Positions 8,919 through 18,951 of a stretch of DNA of 64,000 nucleotides are shown here, in pieces; positions within the stretch are counted from its first letter, which is position 1, and each line of letters begins with the position of its first letter. The stretch comes from Rhodospirillaceae bacterium. GTDB taxonomy: Bacteria > Pseudomonadota > Alphaproteobacteria > Dongiales > Dongiaceae. The DNA is taken from NCBI GenBank assembly GCA_016712715.1, contig JADJQM010000002.1, forward strand, positions 372,001 to 436,000, in the 5' to 3' direction. The position numbers and the translations under genes were made by a program. The notes under the pieces were generated by a model, which had not been told where the DNA came from, did no database searches, and worked only from the letters and a program-made list of their open reading frames with translations.

Positions 8919-10786
8919 ATGACGCAGGAACGCCATGGTTTTCAGGCCGAGGTGTCGCGCTTGCTGCACATCGTCGCCCATTCGCTTTACAGCGATAAAT
9001 CGGTCTTTTTGCGCGAGTTGATTTCCAACGCGTCGGATGCCTGCGACAAGCTGCGCTACCTGGCGCTGACCCAGCCCGAATTGCTGGAAGGCGGCGGCGA
9101 GCTCGCCGTGACCCTCACCACCGACAAGACTAACAAGGTGCTGACCATTGCCGACAATGGCATCGGCATGAACAAGGACGACCTCATCAGCCATCTGGGC
9201 ACCATCGCCCGGTCGGGCTCGGCCAAATTCGCCGAAGAACTGGCCGACGCCAAGACCCAGGAGCAGAAGGTATCGCTGATCGGCCAGTTCGGCGTCGGCT
9301 TCTATTCCGCCTTCATGGTGGCGGACAAGGTCGAGGTCCTGTCGCGCAAGGCCGGCGAAACGCAAGCCTGGCGCTGGGTCTCGGATGGGACCGGCGAGTT
9401 CACCGTGGAGGCCGCCGAGAAGGCCGGCCGCGGCACCGAGATCACGCTCCATCTCAAGAAGGACGAGACCGAGTGGCTGGAGGCGGCCCGCATCGAACAT
9501 GTGATCGCGAAGCACTCGGAACATGTCGCGCTGCCCATCCACCTGGTGGATGGCGCCGAGCCCAAACATGTCAACCAGCAGGCAGCCCTCTGGACCAAGT
9601 CGAAATCCGACATCACGGCCGAGCAGTACCGCGATTTCTATCGCCACATCGCCCATGCCTTTGACGAACCCTGGGCCACGATCCATTTCAAGGCCGAGGG
9701 CAAGATCGACTATACCGCCCTGCTCTTCATTCCAGGCCAGCGGCCGTTCGACCTGTTCAACCCGGAACGCAAGCAGTCGCTGAAGCTCTATGCCAAGCGC
9801 ATCTTCATCACCGACCAATCGGACGAGATCCTGCCGGGCTGGTTGCGCTTCGTGAAAGGCCTCGTGGATAGCGAGGATCTGCAGCTCAACATCAGCCGCG
9901 AGATGCTGCAGGCGAGTCCGCTGCTGGCCAAGATCCGCGCGGCATTGGTGAAGCGGATTCTCTCCGAGTTGAACAAGCGCGCCAATGATGACGACAAATC
10001 CGGGTATGAGACCTTCTGGGACAATTTCGGCCCGGTGATCAGGAAGGCCTCTATGAGGATGTGGCGTCGCGCGACGAGATATTGAAGCTGGTGCGCTTCC
10101 GTTCCACCCAGGGAGAGGGTTGGGTCAGCCTCACCGATTACGTGGCGCGGATGAAGGAAGGGCAGAAGTCGATCTACTACATCAATGGTGACAGCCTCGA
10201 CACCGTGTCGCGCTCGGCGCAGCTGGAAGGCTTCAAGGCCAAGGGCATCGAGGTCCTGCTGCTCACCGATCCCATCGACGAGTTCTGGATTCCGGCGGTG
10301 GAGAAGTTCGGCGAGGCGGAGTTCCGCTCGGTGACGCGCTCGGGCGCCGATCTCGACCAGGTGAAGGCGCCGGAAGGCGAAACGGAAGAGAAAAAGGCCC
10401 CGGTCGCCGAAGGCGTCGACAGCCTGATCTCGTTCCTGAAGGTGACGTTGAAGGACAACGTCAAGGATGTGCGCCTCTCCGAGCGCCTGACCGACAGCGC
10501 CTGCTGCCTGGTGGCGGATAGCGGCGACATGGACATGCATCTGGAACGTCTGCTGCGCCAGCACAAGCGGCTGGAAGCGAGCCTGCCGCGCGTCCTCGAG
10601 ATCAACGGCCGCCATCCGCTGGTGGCCGCCATGACCAAGCAGGCGAGCAAGGACGGCAATTGGACCGAGCTTGCGGAAGCGGCCTGGCTGCTGCTCGACC
10701 AGGCGAAGATCCAGGACGGAGAGCCGCCGGCGGACCCGGCCGCTTTCGTGAAGCGGCTGAACGGGCTGCTGGCGAAGGCGATCTGA
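8919..10786 (+). CDS. htpG: HSP90-family chaperone HtpG, frameshifted near 10041
   Basis: The first frame (from ATG 8919, SD AGGAG at 8903-8907) encodes the GHKL ATPase domain with the ATP-lid and Asn/Asp/Gly motifs (LISNASDACDKLR, ADNGIGM, GQFGVGFYSAF) and the middle domain. It runs out at 10083-10085 after FWDNFGPVI. The next frame immediately continues with the expected EGLYEDVASRDEILKL and the dimerisation domain to TGA 10784-10786. One missing A (ATCAGGAAGG where ATCAAGGAAGG would restore VIKEG) explains the break. Repaired, the protein is 622 residues, the normal length. No slippery heptamer is present, so programmed frameshifting is unlikely. Upstream in-frame ATGs at 8871 and 8883 are less favoured. 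Confidence 0.93.
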
Positions 10787-11247
10787 TGCCAGGGCATCTC
10801 ACCTTCCGCCGCGCGCAGCGCGCCGATCTGGAACAGATCGTCGATCTGCTGGTCGACGACGTGATCGGTGCGAAGCGCGAGGATGGATCGCGGCCCTTGA
10901 ACGCGAAATACGTGGCGGCGTTCGAGGCCATCGCGCGGGATGAAAATCAGTTCCTGGCCGTGGTCGAGGAAGCGGGCGAGATCGTCGGCTGCCTGCAGCT
11001 CTCGTTCATTCCGGGCCTCTCGCGGCTAGGACTTTGGCGCGGGCAGATCGAGAGCGTGCGCATCAAATCATCCAGGCGCGGCAGCGGCCTTGGCCACAAG
11101 ATGCTGCATTGGGCGATCGAGCAATGCCGCGCCAAGGGCTGCGAACTGGTGCAACTCGCCATGGACAAAACAAGGGCTGATACGCTGCGCTTCTACCAAT
11201 CGCTCGGCTTCAAGGCGAGCCATGAGGGGATGAAGCTGGATTTGTGA
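10786..11247 (+). CDS. GNAT family N-acetyltransferase
   Basis: A 153-residue single-domain GNAT. The acetyl-CoA binding motif A is visible as RIKSSRRGSGLGHKML, followed by the motif B region RFYQSLGFKASHEGMK that closes the fold. The ATG overlaps the htpG stop (TGATG at 10784-10788), so the two are translationally coupled. The family acetylates small molecules or protein N-termini. The substrate is not predictable here. Confidence 0.9.
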   Translation: MPGHLTFRRAQRADLEQIVDLLVDDVIGAKREDGSRPLNAKYVAAFEAIARDENQFLAVVEEAGEIVGCLQLSFIPGLSRLGLWRGQIESVRIKSSRRGSGLGHKMLHWAIEQCRAKGCELVQLAMDKTRADTLRFYQSLGFKASHEGMKLDL

Positions 11248-11273
11248 TGCCTACCAGCGAGATGATTGTAACC

Positions 11274-11413
11274 ACCCCCTCACCCTGACCCTCTCCCGCG
11301 AGGGGAGAGGGAAATGAGGTGCCATCGTCAATGACTTTAGCGACTTAACAATGTTGCAAGCTTGCGCACCAAGCCCCTCTCCCCTCGCGGGAGAGGGGTT
11401 GGGGTGAGGGGGT
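11274..11413. repeat. Inverted pair of C/G-rich palindromic repeats (copies 2 and 3)
   Basis: Copy 2 (11274-11312) reads CCCTCACCCTGACCCTCTCC then CGCGAGGGGAGAGGG; copy 3 (11373-11413) is nearly its reverse complement, with about 60 bases between. Each is itself palindromic, and together they could form a long cruciform. Copy 3 abuts the TAA of the minus-strand cyclodeaminase gene and copy 2 lies 26 bases after the GNAT gene, so the pair sits between two convergent genes and may act as a bidirectional transcription stop. Confidence 0.8.
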
Positions 11414-11414
11414 C

Positions 11415-12362
11415 TTAGACCCGCTCCATCAATAACCGAGCCGCCGCCAGATCTTCGATCGCGGTGCCCACTGATTTAAAGAGGGTGATCTCGTCCTCGG
11501 ACTTGCGGCCCTTATGCTTGCCGCGGGCGAGGTCGAAGAGATCGGCGCTGATCCGGTCGGGCGTCAGCGCGCCGGATTTGATCGCCTGGACGATGTCGCC
11601 GGCTTCCTTCAACGCGCCTTCGCGCGTGTCGACAAAGACAGTGGCGCGGCGCACGGCTTCGTCATCGCTTTCGCGCATGTCGGGCAGGAAGGCACCGACC
11701 AGGTCGAGATGCTGGCCGGGCCTGAGCCACAGGCCCTTCACCAGCGGATCATGCGACAGCGTCCCGGTGCTGATGATGTCGGCCTTCTTGACCGCGGCTT
11801 CGAGATCGCGGACGGGTTCCACCTCGATGCCGGCGGTGGCGAGCTTCTTCACCTGGATTTCGGCCTTGGCGAAGTCGCGGGCCCAGAGCAGGTTCCGGGT
11901 GATCGGGCGGACGGCGCGGTGCGCCTCGATGAGGGGCTGCGACAGAGCGCCGGCGCCGATCATGAGATGGGTCGCGGCATCTTTCCTCGCGGCATAGCTG
12001 GCGGCCAGGGCCGAGGCCGCCGCCGTGCGGCGCACGGTCAGGCATTTGCCGTCCATCAACGCCTTGGGCGCCCCTGTGAGCCCGTCGAGCAGCAGATAGA
12101 TGCCCTGGACGGCCGGCAGGTTGCGGGACCCGTTGCCGGGCGTGATGGTGACGATCTTGATGCCGACGGACTTCCCCGCATCCCAGGCCGGCATGAGCAG
12201 CAGGGTCTGGTCGGCTTCGCCCGGCATGGGAATGCCGTGATGATGGCGGACCGGCACGGTCCAGCTGCCGGCAAAGGCGTCGCGGAGGGCGCCGACCAGG
12301 CTCTTGTAATCGAGCTGGCGGTCGATGGTTTCGGCACTGAGATAGGGGATTTGATCGGTCAT
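11415..12362 (-). CDS. Ornithine cyclodeaminase / mu-crystallin family protein
   Basis: A 315-residue NAD(P)-dependent family member. Visible features: substrate-side motif ALMDGKCLTVRRTAAASALA, the Rossmann motif MIGAGALSQPLIEA, and DLVGAFLPDMRESDDEA. Family activities include ornithine to proline conversion, ketimine reduction, and alanine or lysine dehydrogenase-like reactions, so the exact substrate is open. The ATG at 12362 (MTDQIPYL) was chosen over an upstream TTG at 12401. It is convergent with the GNAT gene, with a palindromic repeat pair between them. Confidence 0.88.
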   Translation of the reverse strand: MTDQIPYLSAETIDRQLDYKSLVGALRDAFAGSWTVPVRHHHGIPMPGEADQTLLLMPAWDAGKSVGIKIVTITPGNGSRNLPAVQGIYLLLDGLTGAPKALMDGKCLTVRRTAAASALAASYAARKDAATHLMIGAGALSQPLIEAHRAVRPITRNLLWARDFAKAEIQVKKLATAGIEVEPVRDLEAAVKKADIISTGTLSHDPLVKGLWLRPGQHLDLVGAFLPDMRESDDEAVRRATVFVDTREGALKEAGDIVQAIKSGALTPDRISADLFDLARGKHKGRKSEDEITLFKSVGTAIEDLAAARLLMERV

Positions 12363-12561
12363 GATGGCCGGCACCTTAACGATGTGGTGATAGGCCTGCA
12401 ATCCGCCAATATTTCATTTTTATTTCAATGAGATGGATACATTTGCGAGTCGCCCTGGAATTGGGTACACCAGGGGTGGGCGGCGTGGTATCTTGAAAAG
12501 ATGAATCGATCACGACTGATCATGAGCTGCAGCCCAAGGAATTTGAGGACCGGAATCCGCC

Positions 12562-13986
12562 TTGGCTAAGAAGCTCTTCATCAAGACCTACGGCTGCCAG
12601 ATGAACGTCTACGACTCCGCCCGGATGGCGGATGTCCTGGCGCCGCTCGGCTATGGCCCGACCGAGAATCAGGCCGAGGCCGACATGGTCATCCTCAACA
12701 CCTGCCATATCCGCGAAAAGGCGGCCGAGAAAACCTTCAGCGAGCTTGGCCGGTTGAAACAGGACCAGGCGCGCAAACAGGCAGCCGGCGGCGACATGAT
12801 CATCGCGGTCGCTGGCTGTGTGGCACAGGCCGAGGGCGCCGAGATCATGCGCCGGGTGCCCGAGATCGACATCGTGTTGGGGCCGCAGACCTATCACCGC
12901 CTGCCGGAAATGGTGGCGCGCGCGACACGGGCACGCGATGCGCGCCGTGGGCAGCCACGCGCACTCCATGAAAAGCGCATCGGTGCCGGTGTGCTGGATA
13001 CCGATTTCCCGGCGGAATCGAAATTCGATCATTTGCCGGAAGCGATGGCGCCCCAGGGGGTGAGTGCCTTCCTCGCCATCCAGGAAGGTTGCGACAAGTT
13101 CTGCACCTTCTGTGTCGTGCCCTATACGCGCGGCGCCGAGTTCTCGCGCCCCGTCCAGAAGATCATTGCCGAGGCGAAGAAGCTCAGCGCACAGGGTGCG
13201 CGCGAGATCACGCTGCTCGGGCAGAACGTCAATGCCTATCACGGCGAAGCGGCTGATGGGTCGAGCTGGAACCTCGCACGGCTGGTGCGCGAGATCGCGG
13301 AGAAGGCGCCGCAGATCGCGCGCATTCGCTACACCACCTCGCATCCCCGCGACATGGATGACGATCTCATCGCAGCACATGGCGACGTGCCGCAGTTGAT
13401 GCCGTTCCTGCATCTCCCCGTGCAATCTGGCTCCGACCGAATCCTTTCGGAGATGAACCGGCAGCACACGGCGGATCATTATCGCCGCATCATCGCGCGG
13501 TTGCGCGATGTGCGCCCGGATCTGGCCCTCTCCTCCGATTTCATCGTCGGATTCCCGGGTGAATCGGATGCCGATTTTGCCGCCACCATGAAGCTCATCG
13601 AGGATGTCACTTTCGCGCAGAGCTTCTCGTTCAAATACAGCCCGCGACCGGGGACACCCGCTGCCAATATCGAGCAACAGGTGCCGCTCGAGGTGATGGA
13701 TGCGCGGCTCTACGAATTGCAGGCGGTGCTGGAAAAGCAGCTCATTGATTTCAACCGCGCGACACTTGGCCGGACCGTGCCCGTGCTGCTGGAGCGCGCC
13801 GGGCGCGATGCCGGCCAGCTGGTCGGAAAGTCGCCTTATCTCCAAGCCGTGCATGTCGATGCGCCGGCCCACCTCATCGGCCAGACGGTCGATATCGAGA
13901 TCACCACCCTCGGGCATTACACTTTGGGTGGAACGCTTGCGGCGGGCCCCGCCGCGATGTTTGAACCGGAGAAAGCCATCGCGTGA
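12562..13986 (+). CDS. miaB: tRNA-2-methylthio-N6-dimethylallyladenosine synthase MiaB
   Basis: A 474-residue radical-SAM methylthiotransferase. The N-terminal MTTase domain carries the three auxiliary-cluster cysteines in YGCQMN, NTCHIREKA and AGCVAQ. The radical SAM triad is C177-x3-C181-x2-C184 (EGCDKFCTFC). A C-terminal TRAM domain begins around residue 375. It modifies A37 of tRNAs that read UNN codons. The start appears to be TTG at 12562, with GAGGA about 12 bases upstream; no in-frame ATG fits. It heads the conserved miaB-phoH-ybeY-corC-lnt operon and overlaps phoH by 4 bases. Confidence 0.96.
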   Translation: MAKKLFIKTYGCQMNVYDSARMADVLAPLGYGPTENQAEADMVILNTCHIREKAAEKTFSELGRLKQDQARKQAAGGDMIIAVAGCVAQAEGAEIMRRVPEIDIVLGPQTYHRLPEMVARATRARDARRGQPRALHEKRIGAGVLDTDFPAESKFDHLPEAMAPQGVSAFLAIQEGCDKFCTFCVVPYTRGAEFSRPVQKIIAEAKKLSAQGAREITLLGQNVNAYHGEAADGSSWNLARLVREIAEKAPQIARIRYTTSHPRDMDDDLIAAHGDVPQLMPFLHLPVQSGSDRILSEMNRQHTADHYRRIIARLRDVRPDLALSSDFIVGFPGESDADFAATMKLIEDVTFAQSFSFKYSPRPGTPAANIEQQVPLEVMDARLYELQAVLEKQLIDFNRATLGRTVPVLLERAGRDAGQLVGKSPYLQAVHVDAPAHLIGQTVDIEITTLGHYTLGGTLAAGPAAMFEPEKAIA

Positions 13987-14984
13987 GTGCCACTCCCCTC
14001 GCCCCGATCGCCGCACCCCTTCATTTGCAATTCGAAGATAACCGGCTGCTGCCGCAACTCTTCGGCCAGCACGACCAGCATCTGGCACGCATCGAGCAGG
14101 AGCTCGGCGTCTCCATGGTGCCGCGTGGCAACCAATTGGCCATCTCCGGCCCGGCGGATGCCGTGACGGTCGCCAAGCAGGTCGTCACCTCGCTCTACCA
14201 GCGCCTGAAACGCGGGCTGGAGGTCGATGCCGGCGAGATTGATGCCGCACTCCGCCTCAATCGCCTGGATGAAGGGCTGGAGCCAAATCTCTTCGACGGC
14301 AACGGCAAGGACGGCACCGCGATCCGCACCGCGCGGCGGCACATCACGCCCAGGACCGCGATGCAGGCCAAATACATGCGCATGCTGCATGAGCATGAAT
14401 TGGTGTTCGGCCTGGGGCCGGCCGGTACCGGCAAGACCTATCTCGCGGTTGCCGTGGCGGTCGCCATGCTGACCAAGGGGGCGGTCGACCGCATCATCCT
14501 CTCGCGCCCCGCGGTGGAAGCCGGCGAGCGGCTCGGCTTCCTGCCGGGCGACATGCGCGAGAAGGTCGATCCCTATCTCAGGCCGCTTTACGACGCGCTC
14601 AACGACATGCTGCCGGGCGACCAGGTGGTGAAGCGCATGACCTCGGGCGAGATCGAAGTGGCGCCCTTGGCCTTCATGCGTGGGCGCACCTTGGCGCATT
14701 CCTTCGTCATCCTCGACGAGGCGCAGAACACCACGCCGATGCAAATGAAGATGTTCCTCACGCGTCTCGGCCAGGGATCGCGCATGGCGGTGACCGGCGA
14801 TTTGAGCCAGATCGATCTGCCCTCGGGCCAGAAGTCGGGCCTCAAGGACGCGCTGGAAGCCATCGAGGGCGTGCAGGGCATCGGGACAGCGCATTTCGCC
14901 GATGTCGACGTGGTGCGTCATCCGCTGGTGGCCAAGATCGTCACCGCCTATGACACCCGCGACAAGAAACTGTCGAAAGGGTGA
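13983..14984 (+). CDS. phoH: PhoH family ATPase (YbeZ)
   Basis: A 333-residue protein with a small KH-like N-terminal part followed by the PhoH P-loop domain: Walker A GPAGTGKTYL, Walker B VILDEAQN, and downstream SRMAVTGDLSQIDLP. YbeZ/PhoH-type proteins work with YbeY in RNA metabolism. It starts with GTG overlapping the miaB stop (GTGA) and ends overlapping the ybeY GTG, giving three tightly coupled genes. Confidence 0.95.
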   Translation: MSATPLAPIAAPLHLQFEDNRLLPQLFGQHDQHLARIEQELGVSMVPRGNQLAISGPADAVTVAKQVVTSLYQRLKRGLEVDAGEIDAALRLNRLDEGLEPNLFDGNGKDGTAIRTARRHITPRTAMQAKYMRMLHEHELVFGLGPAGTGKTYLAVAVAVAMLTKGAVDRIILSRPAVEAGERLGFLPGDMREKVDPYLRPLYDALNDMLPGDQVVKRMTSGEIEVAPLAFMRGRTLAHSFVILDEAQNTTPMQMKMFLTRLGQGSRMAVTGDLSQIDLPSGQKSGLKDALEAIEGVQGIGTAHFADVDVVRHPLVAKIVTAYDTRDKKLSKG

Positions 14985-15508
14985 CCGGGCCGGCCATCAA
15001 GATCGGGTTCAGCGTCGCCGACAAAGGCTGGGACAAGGCGCTGCCGGAGGCCGGAAAACTGGCGCGGGCCGCGGTGCGGCGCACGATCAAGGCGGCACTC
15101 GAGGCGCCGTCGCTGCCCTGGAAACGGGTGCGGGAGGCGCAGCGTTTTTCCCTGGGGGTCACCCTTGAAAGCGATGCGGGGTTGCGCCAGCTGAACCAGG
15201 GCTATCGCGGCAAGGACAAGCCCACCAATGTCCTGTCCTTCGCGGCCCTTGATGCGGGCCTGCCGCCCAAGGGAATCCCCAAGGATTACCCCTGGGAGCT
15301 GGGTGACGTGGTGCTGGCGCTGGGTGTCGTCCGGGACGAGGCCGTGGCGCAGGGCAAGACGCTGCCACAGCACACTTGCCATCTGGTGGTGCATGGTGTG
15401 TTACATTTGCTGGGCTTCGACCATCAGTTGGAACGCGACGCCGAAGCCATGGAAAACCTGGAACGGGAAATACTGGCCGGCCTCGGCTGGCCCGATCCCT
15501 ATCAATGA
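14981..15508 (+). CDS. ybeY: Endoribonuclease YbeY
   Basis: A 175-residue protein with the YbeY zinc signature HLVVHGVLHLLGFDH near the C-terminus (H-x3-H-x5-H) and the upstream block GYRGKDKPTNVLSF. YbeY is needed for 16S rRNA 3' maturation and ribosome quality control. It starts at a GTG overlapping the phoH stop. The segment between the core strands is slightly longer than in E. coli, as is usual in alphaproteobacteria. Confidence 0.95.
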   Translation: MTGPAIKIGFSVADKGWDKALPEAGKLARAAVRRTIKAALEAPSLPWKRVREAQRFSLGVTLESDAGLRQLNQGYRGKDKPTNVLSFAALDAGLPPKGIPKDYPWELGDVVLALGVVRDEAVAQGKTLPQHTCHLVVHGVLHLLGFDHQLERDAEAMENLEREILAGLGWPDPYQ

Positions 15509-15525
15509 AGCGAGTTTGGAGAGCG

Positions 15526-16447
15526 ATGAGCGACATACCGTCTAGAAGCGGCGCGGCCGACGAGAAGCCGCGCCTCGGATTCAAGGGGCTGATGCGCCTG
15601 TTCCGCCGCAAGGCGAGCAGCGAGAATGCGCTCCGGGATGCGATCGAGGAACTGATCGAGGAATCCGAAGCCGGCGATGACGGCGAGGCACCGCTCGATT
15701 CCAACAGATCGTCGCTGCTGCTCAATGTGCTGAAGCTGGGCGATCTCACCGCCTATGACGTGATGGTGCCGCGCGCCGATATCAAGGCGGCGGCCGAGAC
15801 GATCGACCTCAAGGGGCCTCATCCAGATGGTGCGCGAGTTCGGTCATTCGCGCCTGCCGATCTACCGGGAGGATCTCGACGACATCGTCGGCATCGTCCA
15901 TGCCAAGGACGTCCTGACTTTCTTCCCCGATCCGGAAAAATTCCAGCTGAAGAAGATTCTGCGCGAGCCGATGTTCATCTCGCCCTCGATCCCGGTCCTG
16001 GATCTGCTGCTGCAGATGCGCCATGGCCGCGCGCATATGGCGCTGGTGGTGGATGAGTATGGCGGCATCGACGGTCTCGTCACCATCGAGGATCTGGTCG
16101 AGGAGATCATCGGCGAGATCGAGGACGAGCATGACGTGGTGAAAGGCCCGCATCTGGTGCAGCGGCCCGACGGCACGCTGCTGGCCGATGCCCGCACCAC
16201 CATCGAAGCCTTCGAGGACAAAGTGGGCCCGGTGCTGACCGTCGAGGAACGCGAGGCGGATATCGATACGCTGGGCGGGTTGGTCATGTCTTTGACCGAC
16301 CGCGTGCCGTTGCGCGGGGAGCTGGTCACGCATTCCTCCGGCATCGCCTTTGAAGTGCTGGATGCCGATCCAAGGCGCATCAAGCGGCTGCGCGTGCGCA
16401 ACGTTCCCGATCACGGCACGGCCCAGAAGCCAGCAACCAAGGACTGA
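15526..16447 (+). CDS. corC: CorC/HlyC-family CBS-domain protein, frameshifted at 15813-15816
   Basis: The first frame encodes an acidic N-terminus, then the CorC motif AYDVMVPRADI, and breaks after ETIDLKG. The next frame continues at once with MVREFGHSRLPIYRE, two CBS domains (DDIVGIVHAKDV, HMALVVDEYGGIDGLVTIEDL) and the C-terminal transporter-associated domain. One surplus G in GGGG (15813-15816) accounts for the break: with GGG the sequence reads KGLIQMVREFG, as in the family. Repaired length is 306 residues, normal for CorC. The role in Mg/Co efflux or envelope homeostasis is by family only. ATG 15526 has GGAG 4 bases before it. It lies between ybeY and lnt in the conserved operon. Confidence 0.9.
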
Positions 16448-16452
16448 CCAGC

Positions 16453-18009
16453 ATGCCCTTCATGTTGCGGCTCAACGCCTGGATCGGCGCCCTTGCCGGC
16501 TGGCGCCGGCGCGGTTTTGCCATGCTGCTGGGCGCCCTATCGGCGCTTGCCTTCGCCCCCCTGCATATCGTGCCGGCGATGGCCATGGCCCTCATCGGTC
16601 TCTATTGGCTGGTGCAGGCAGCACCCACGCGACGGATGGCGTTCAACGTCGCCTGGTTCTGGGCCTTCGGCCATTTCGCTGCCGGCAATTTCTGGATCGC
16701 CAATTCCTTCCTGCTCGACGTCGCGCGCTTCGGCTGGATGATCCCGCCGGTGCTGGGCGGCCTCGCCGCCTTCCTGTCGATTTATCCTGCGCTGGCCGGT
16801 GCGGTCATCTGGCGGAAAGGCGATCTGACGCCCGCCCGCATCATCGCCTTCAGCGGCTTGTGGGTGATCGGCGAATGGCTGCGCGGGCATGTCTTCACCG
16901 GCTACGCCTGGAATCTGGTCGCCTATGTCTGGGACGCGACCCCGGCGATGATGCAATCGGCCTCGCTCTGGGGCAGCTGGGGCCTCGGTGTTTTCACCAT
17001 CGTCATCTTCACCTTGCCGGCAAGCCTCGGCAGTGCGGACGCGCGTATTGTTCGCCATGCGAAATCGGCAACATTGCTCGCCGTGGCATTGCTCGCCGCC
17101 CTTTGGCTGGGCGGTATCTGGCGCCTGTCCGGTGATAGCAGTGAACATGTCGCCGGCGTGCGCCTGCGCATCGTGCAGCCCAATGTCAGCCAGGCGGAAA
17201 AGCTGCAAGGCGGTTTCAGGGAGCAGCATTTCCAGAAGCATCTGGCACTGACCCGCGATACGCCCGGACTCGACAAGATCACCCATGTGATCTGGCCGGA
17301 AGCTGCCGTGGGTTATCTCCTCGACCGCGAACCATTGCTGCGACAGAAGATCGCATCGGTCATTCCGGCGAAGGGCGCACTTCTCACCGGTACAATCCGT
17401 GGTTGGCCCCAGGAAGGCGAGTTGGAGGAGGTCTGGAATTCGCTCGTCGTGCTCGATGCCGGGGGCAACATCATTGCCCACGCCGACAAGGCGCATCTTG
17501 TGCCGCTCGGCGAATATGTGCCGATGCGCAAATTGTTTCCCTTCATCAGCAAGCTGACGCCGGGCGCCATGGATTTCTCGGCCGCCCCCGGTCCGGTGAC
17601 AATTCCCATACCTGGGGCCCCAGATGTGGGCCCCTCGATCTGCTACGAAGTGATCTTCCCACACGCCGTTGTTGATGAAACGCATCGACCGGGCTGGTTG
17701 GTCAACATCACCAATGATGGTTGGTTCGGCGATTCGACTGGCCCCTACCAGCATTTCGCCTCGGCCAGATTTCGCGCGGTCGAGGAAGGCATTCCTTTAG
17801 TGCGCGCCGCCAACACCGGAATTTCAGGCGTGATCGATGCTTATGGACGCATCGAGACACAATCAACGCTCGGTGACATCGCTGTCATTGACGCAGAACT
17901 GCCGGTTGCACTCGAGGCCACTCTCTTTGCGCGTTTCGGCGACCTGATCCCCGGACTACTTGTGCTTGTTACACTCATTCCTATGGTCCTTTGGCGGCGA
18001 GCTGCGTAA
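16453..18009 (+). CDS. lnt: Apolipoprotein N-acyltransferase
   Basis: A 518-residue inner-membrane enzyme with several N-terminal membrane helices, a periplasmic nitrilase-like domain and a final C-terminal helix. The catalytic triad is visible: E283 in WPEAAV, K346 in HADKAHLVPLGEYVP and C397 in SICYEVIFP. It adds the third acyl chain to lipoproteins. It starts 5 bases after corC, the last gene of this operon. Confidence 0.96.
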   Translation: MPFMLRLNAWIGALAGWRRRGFAMLLGALSALAFAPLHIVPAMAMALIGLYWLVQAAPTRRMAFNVAWFWAFGHFAAGNFWIANSFLLDVARFGWMIPPVLGGLAAFLSIYPALAGAVIWRKGDLTPARIIAFSGLWVIGEWLRGHVFTGYAWNLVAYVWDATPAMMQSASLWGSWGLGVFTIVIFTLPASLGSADARIVRHAKSATLLAVALLAALWLGGIWRLSGDSSEHVAGVRLRIVQPNVSQAEKLQGGFREQHFQKHLALTRDTPGLDKITHVIWPEAAVGYLLDREPLLRQKIASVIPAKGALLTGTIRGWPQEGELEEVWNSLVVLDAGGNIIAHADKAHLVPLGEYVPMRKLFPFISKLTPGAMDFSAAPGPVTIPIPGAPDVGPSICYEVIFPHAVVDETHRPGWLVNITNDGWFGDSTGPYQHFASARFRAVEEGIPLVRAANTGISGVIDAYGRIETQSTLGDIAVIDAELPVALEATLFARFGDLIPGLLVLVTLIPMVLWRRAA

Positions 18010-18295
18010 GATGGTCAAGATTTACAGCCGCCAGTTGAGAGCAGTTCTAATCGCTGTACACAGGGCTGGACGAACCGATTGACCCGCCTTGGTTCGTATG
18101 AGAAGAGAATTCAGGCGGAATGACGGTCAATGAGACGAATCGCTGTATTAGGTGTTCTTTCCGGAGGTGAGGCAATCGCTTCGCCCAACTGCCAGAAGCA
18201 CGGAACAACCCGCAACGGTTCGCCTTGGTTTTCACGCGATAGAAACGCCGTACGCTGGATCACCGGATAGCTGGATCGCGAGGAGAGTAAGAGAG

Positions 18296-18784
18296 ATGGC
18301 AAAAGCTACCAAAGGGGTCGCTCCCAAGGGGCGCAAATCGTCCGGCCGCATGGCCAGCAAAGGGTTCCCCAACCCGATCGACGTCCATGTCGGGCAACGC
18401 ATCCGTCTGCGCCGCACCCTGCTTGGCATGAGCCAGGAAAAGCTCGGCGAGGCGATCGGCCTCACCTTCCAGCAGGTGCAGAAATACGAGCGGGGCGCCA
18501 ACCGCGTGGGCTCCAGCCGCCTGTTCGATCTTGGCCGTGTGCTTGATGTGCCGATTTCCTACTTCTTCGAGGACATGCCGAACTCGGTCCAGGAGAAGAG
18601 CCCTTCGAAACTGATGGGTGTGGCGACCCCGGCGCCGGTCGATTATGAGCCGGATCCGATGGCCAAGCGCGAGACGCTGGAACTGGTCCGCGCCTATTAC
18701 AAGATTCCCCACGCGTCGGTTCGCAAGCGCATCTTCGAACTGACCAAGTCGCTGGCCAAGAGCTCGCTGACCGACGAGGACTAG
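18296..18784 (+). CDS. PraR-like XRE-family transcriptional regulator
   Basis: A 162-residue protein with a basic N-terminal extension (about 35 residues) and one HTH_XRE domain. The block HVGQRIRLRRTLLGMSQEKL and VQKYERGANRVGSSRL match the rhizobial PraR type closely; a conserved ISYFFEDMP follows. In that group the proteins regulate attachment, storage or quorum-linked genes, so the role here is inferred. The ATG at 18296 with AGGAGAG upstream was chosen; the open frame extends to 18152 without similarity. Position between lnt and metK is a recurring alphaproteobacterial arrangement. Confidence 0.88.
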   Translation: MAKATKGVAPKGRKSSGRMASKGFPNPIDVHVGQRIRLRRTLLGMSQEKLGEAIGLTFQQVQKYERGANRVGSSRLFDLGRVLDVPISYFFEDMPNSVQEKSPSKLMGVATPAPVDYEPDPMAKRETLELVRAYYKIPHASVRKRIFELTKSLAKSSLTDED

Positions 18785-18951
18785 GACACCCCGCGAAAGG
18801 GCCTTCCATCAGGACGGGCTTCCTCGAAACAGGATTGGATCGACACCTGGTTGGCATGAGGGGGAGCCAGGAAGGCTGGCGCATCTTTTATGGATGGCAG
18901 GCAGGGTTCGTCAAAATCATGCCCACCGCCTGATTTTGAAGGAGATCCAGC

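Noticed and set aside
10030..10060. Programmed frameshift in htpG
   Set aside because: No X-XXY-YYZ slippery site or downstream structure, and HtpG is not known to use recoding.
18010..18295. Small gene in the lnt to PraR-like gap
   Set aside because: Short frames on both strands lack ribosome sites and overlap the upstream extension of the regulator frame.
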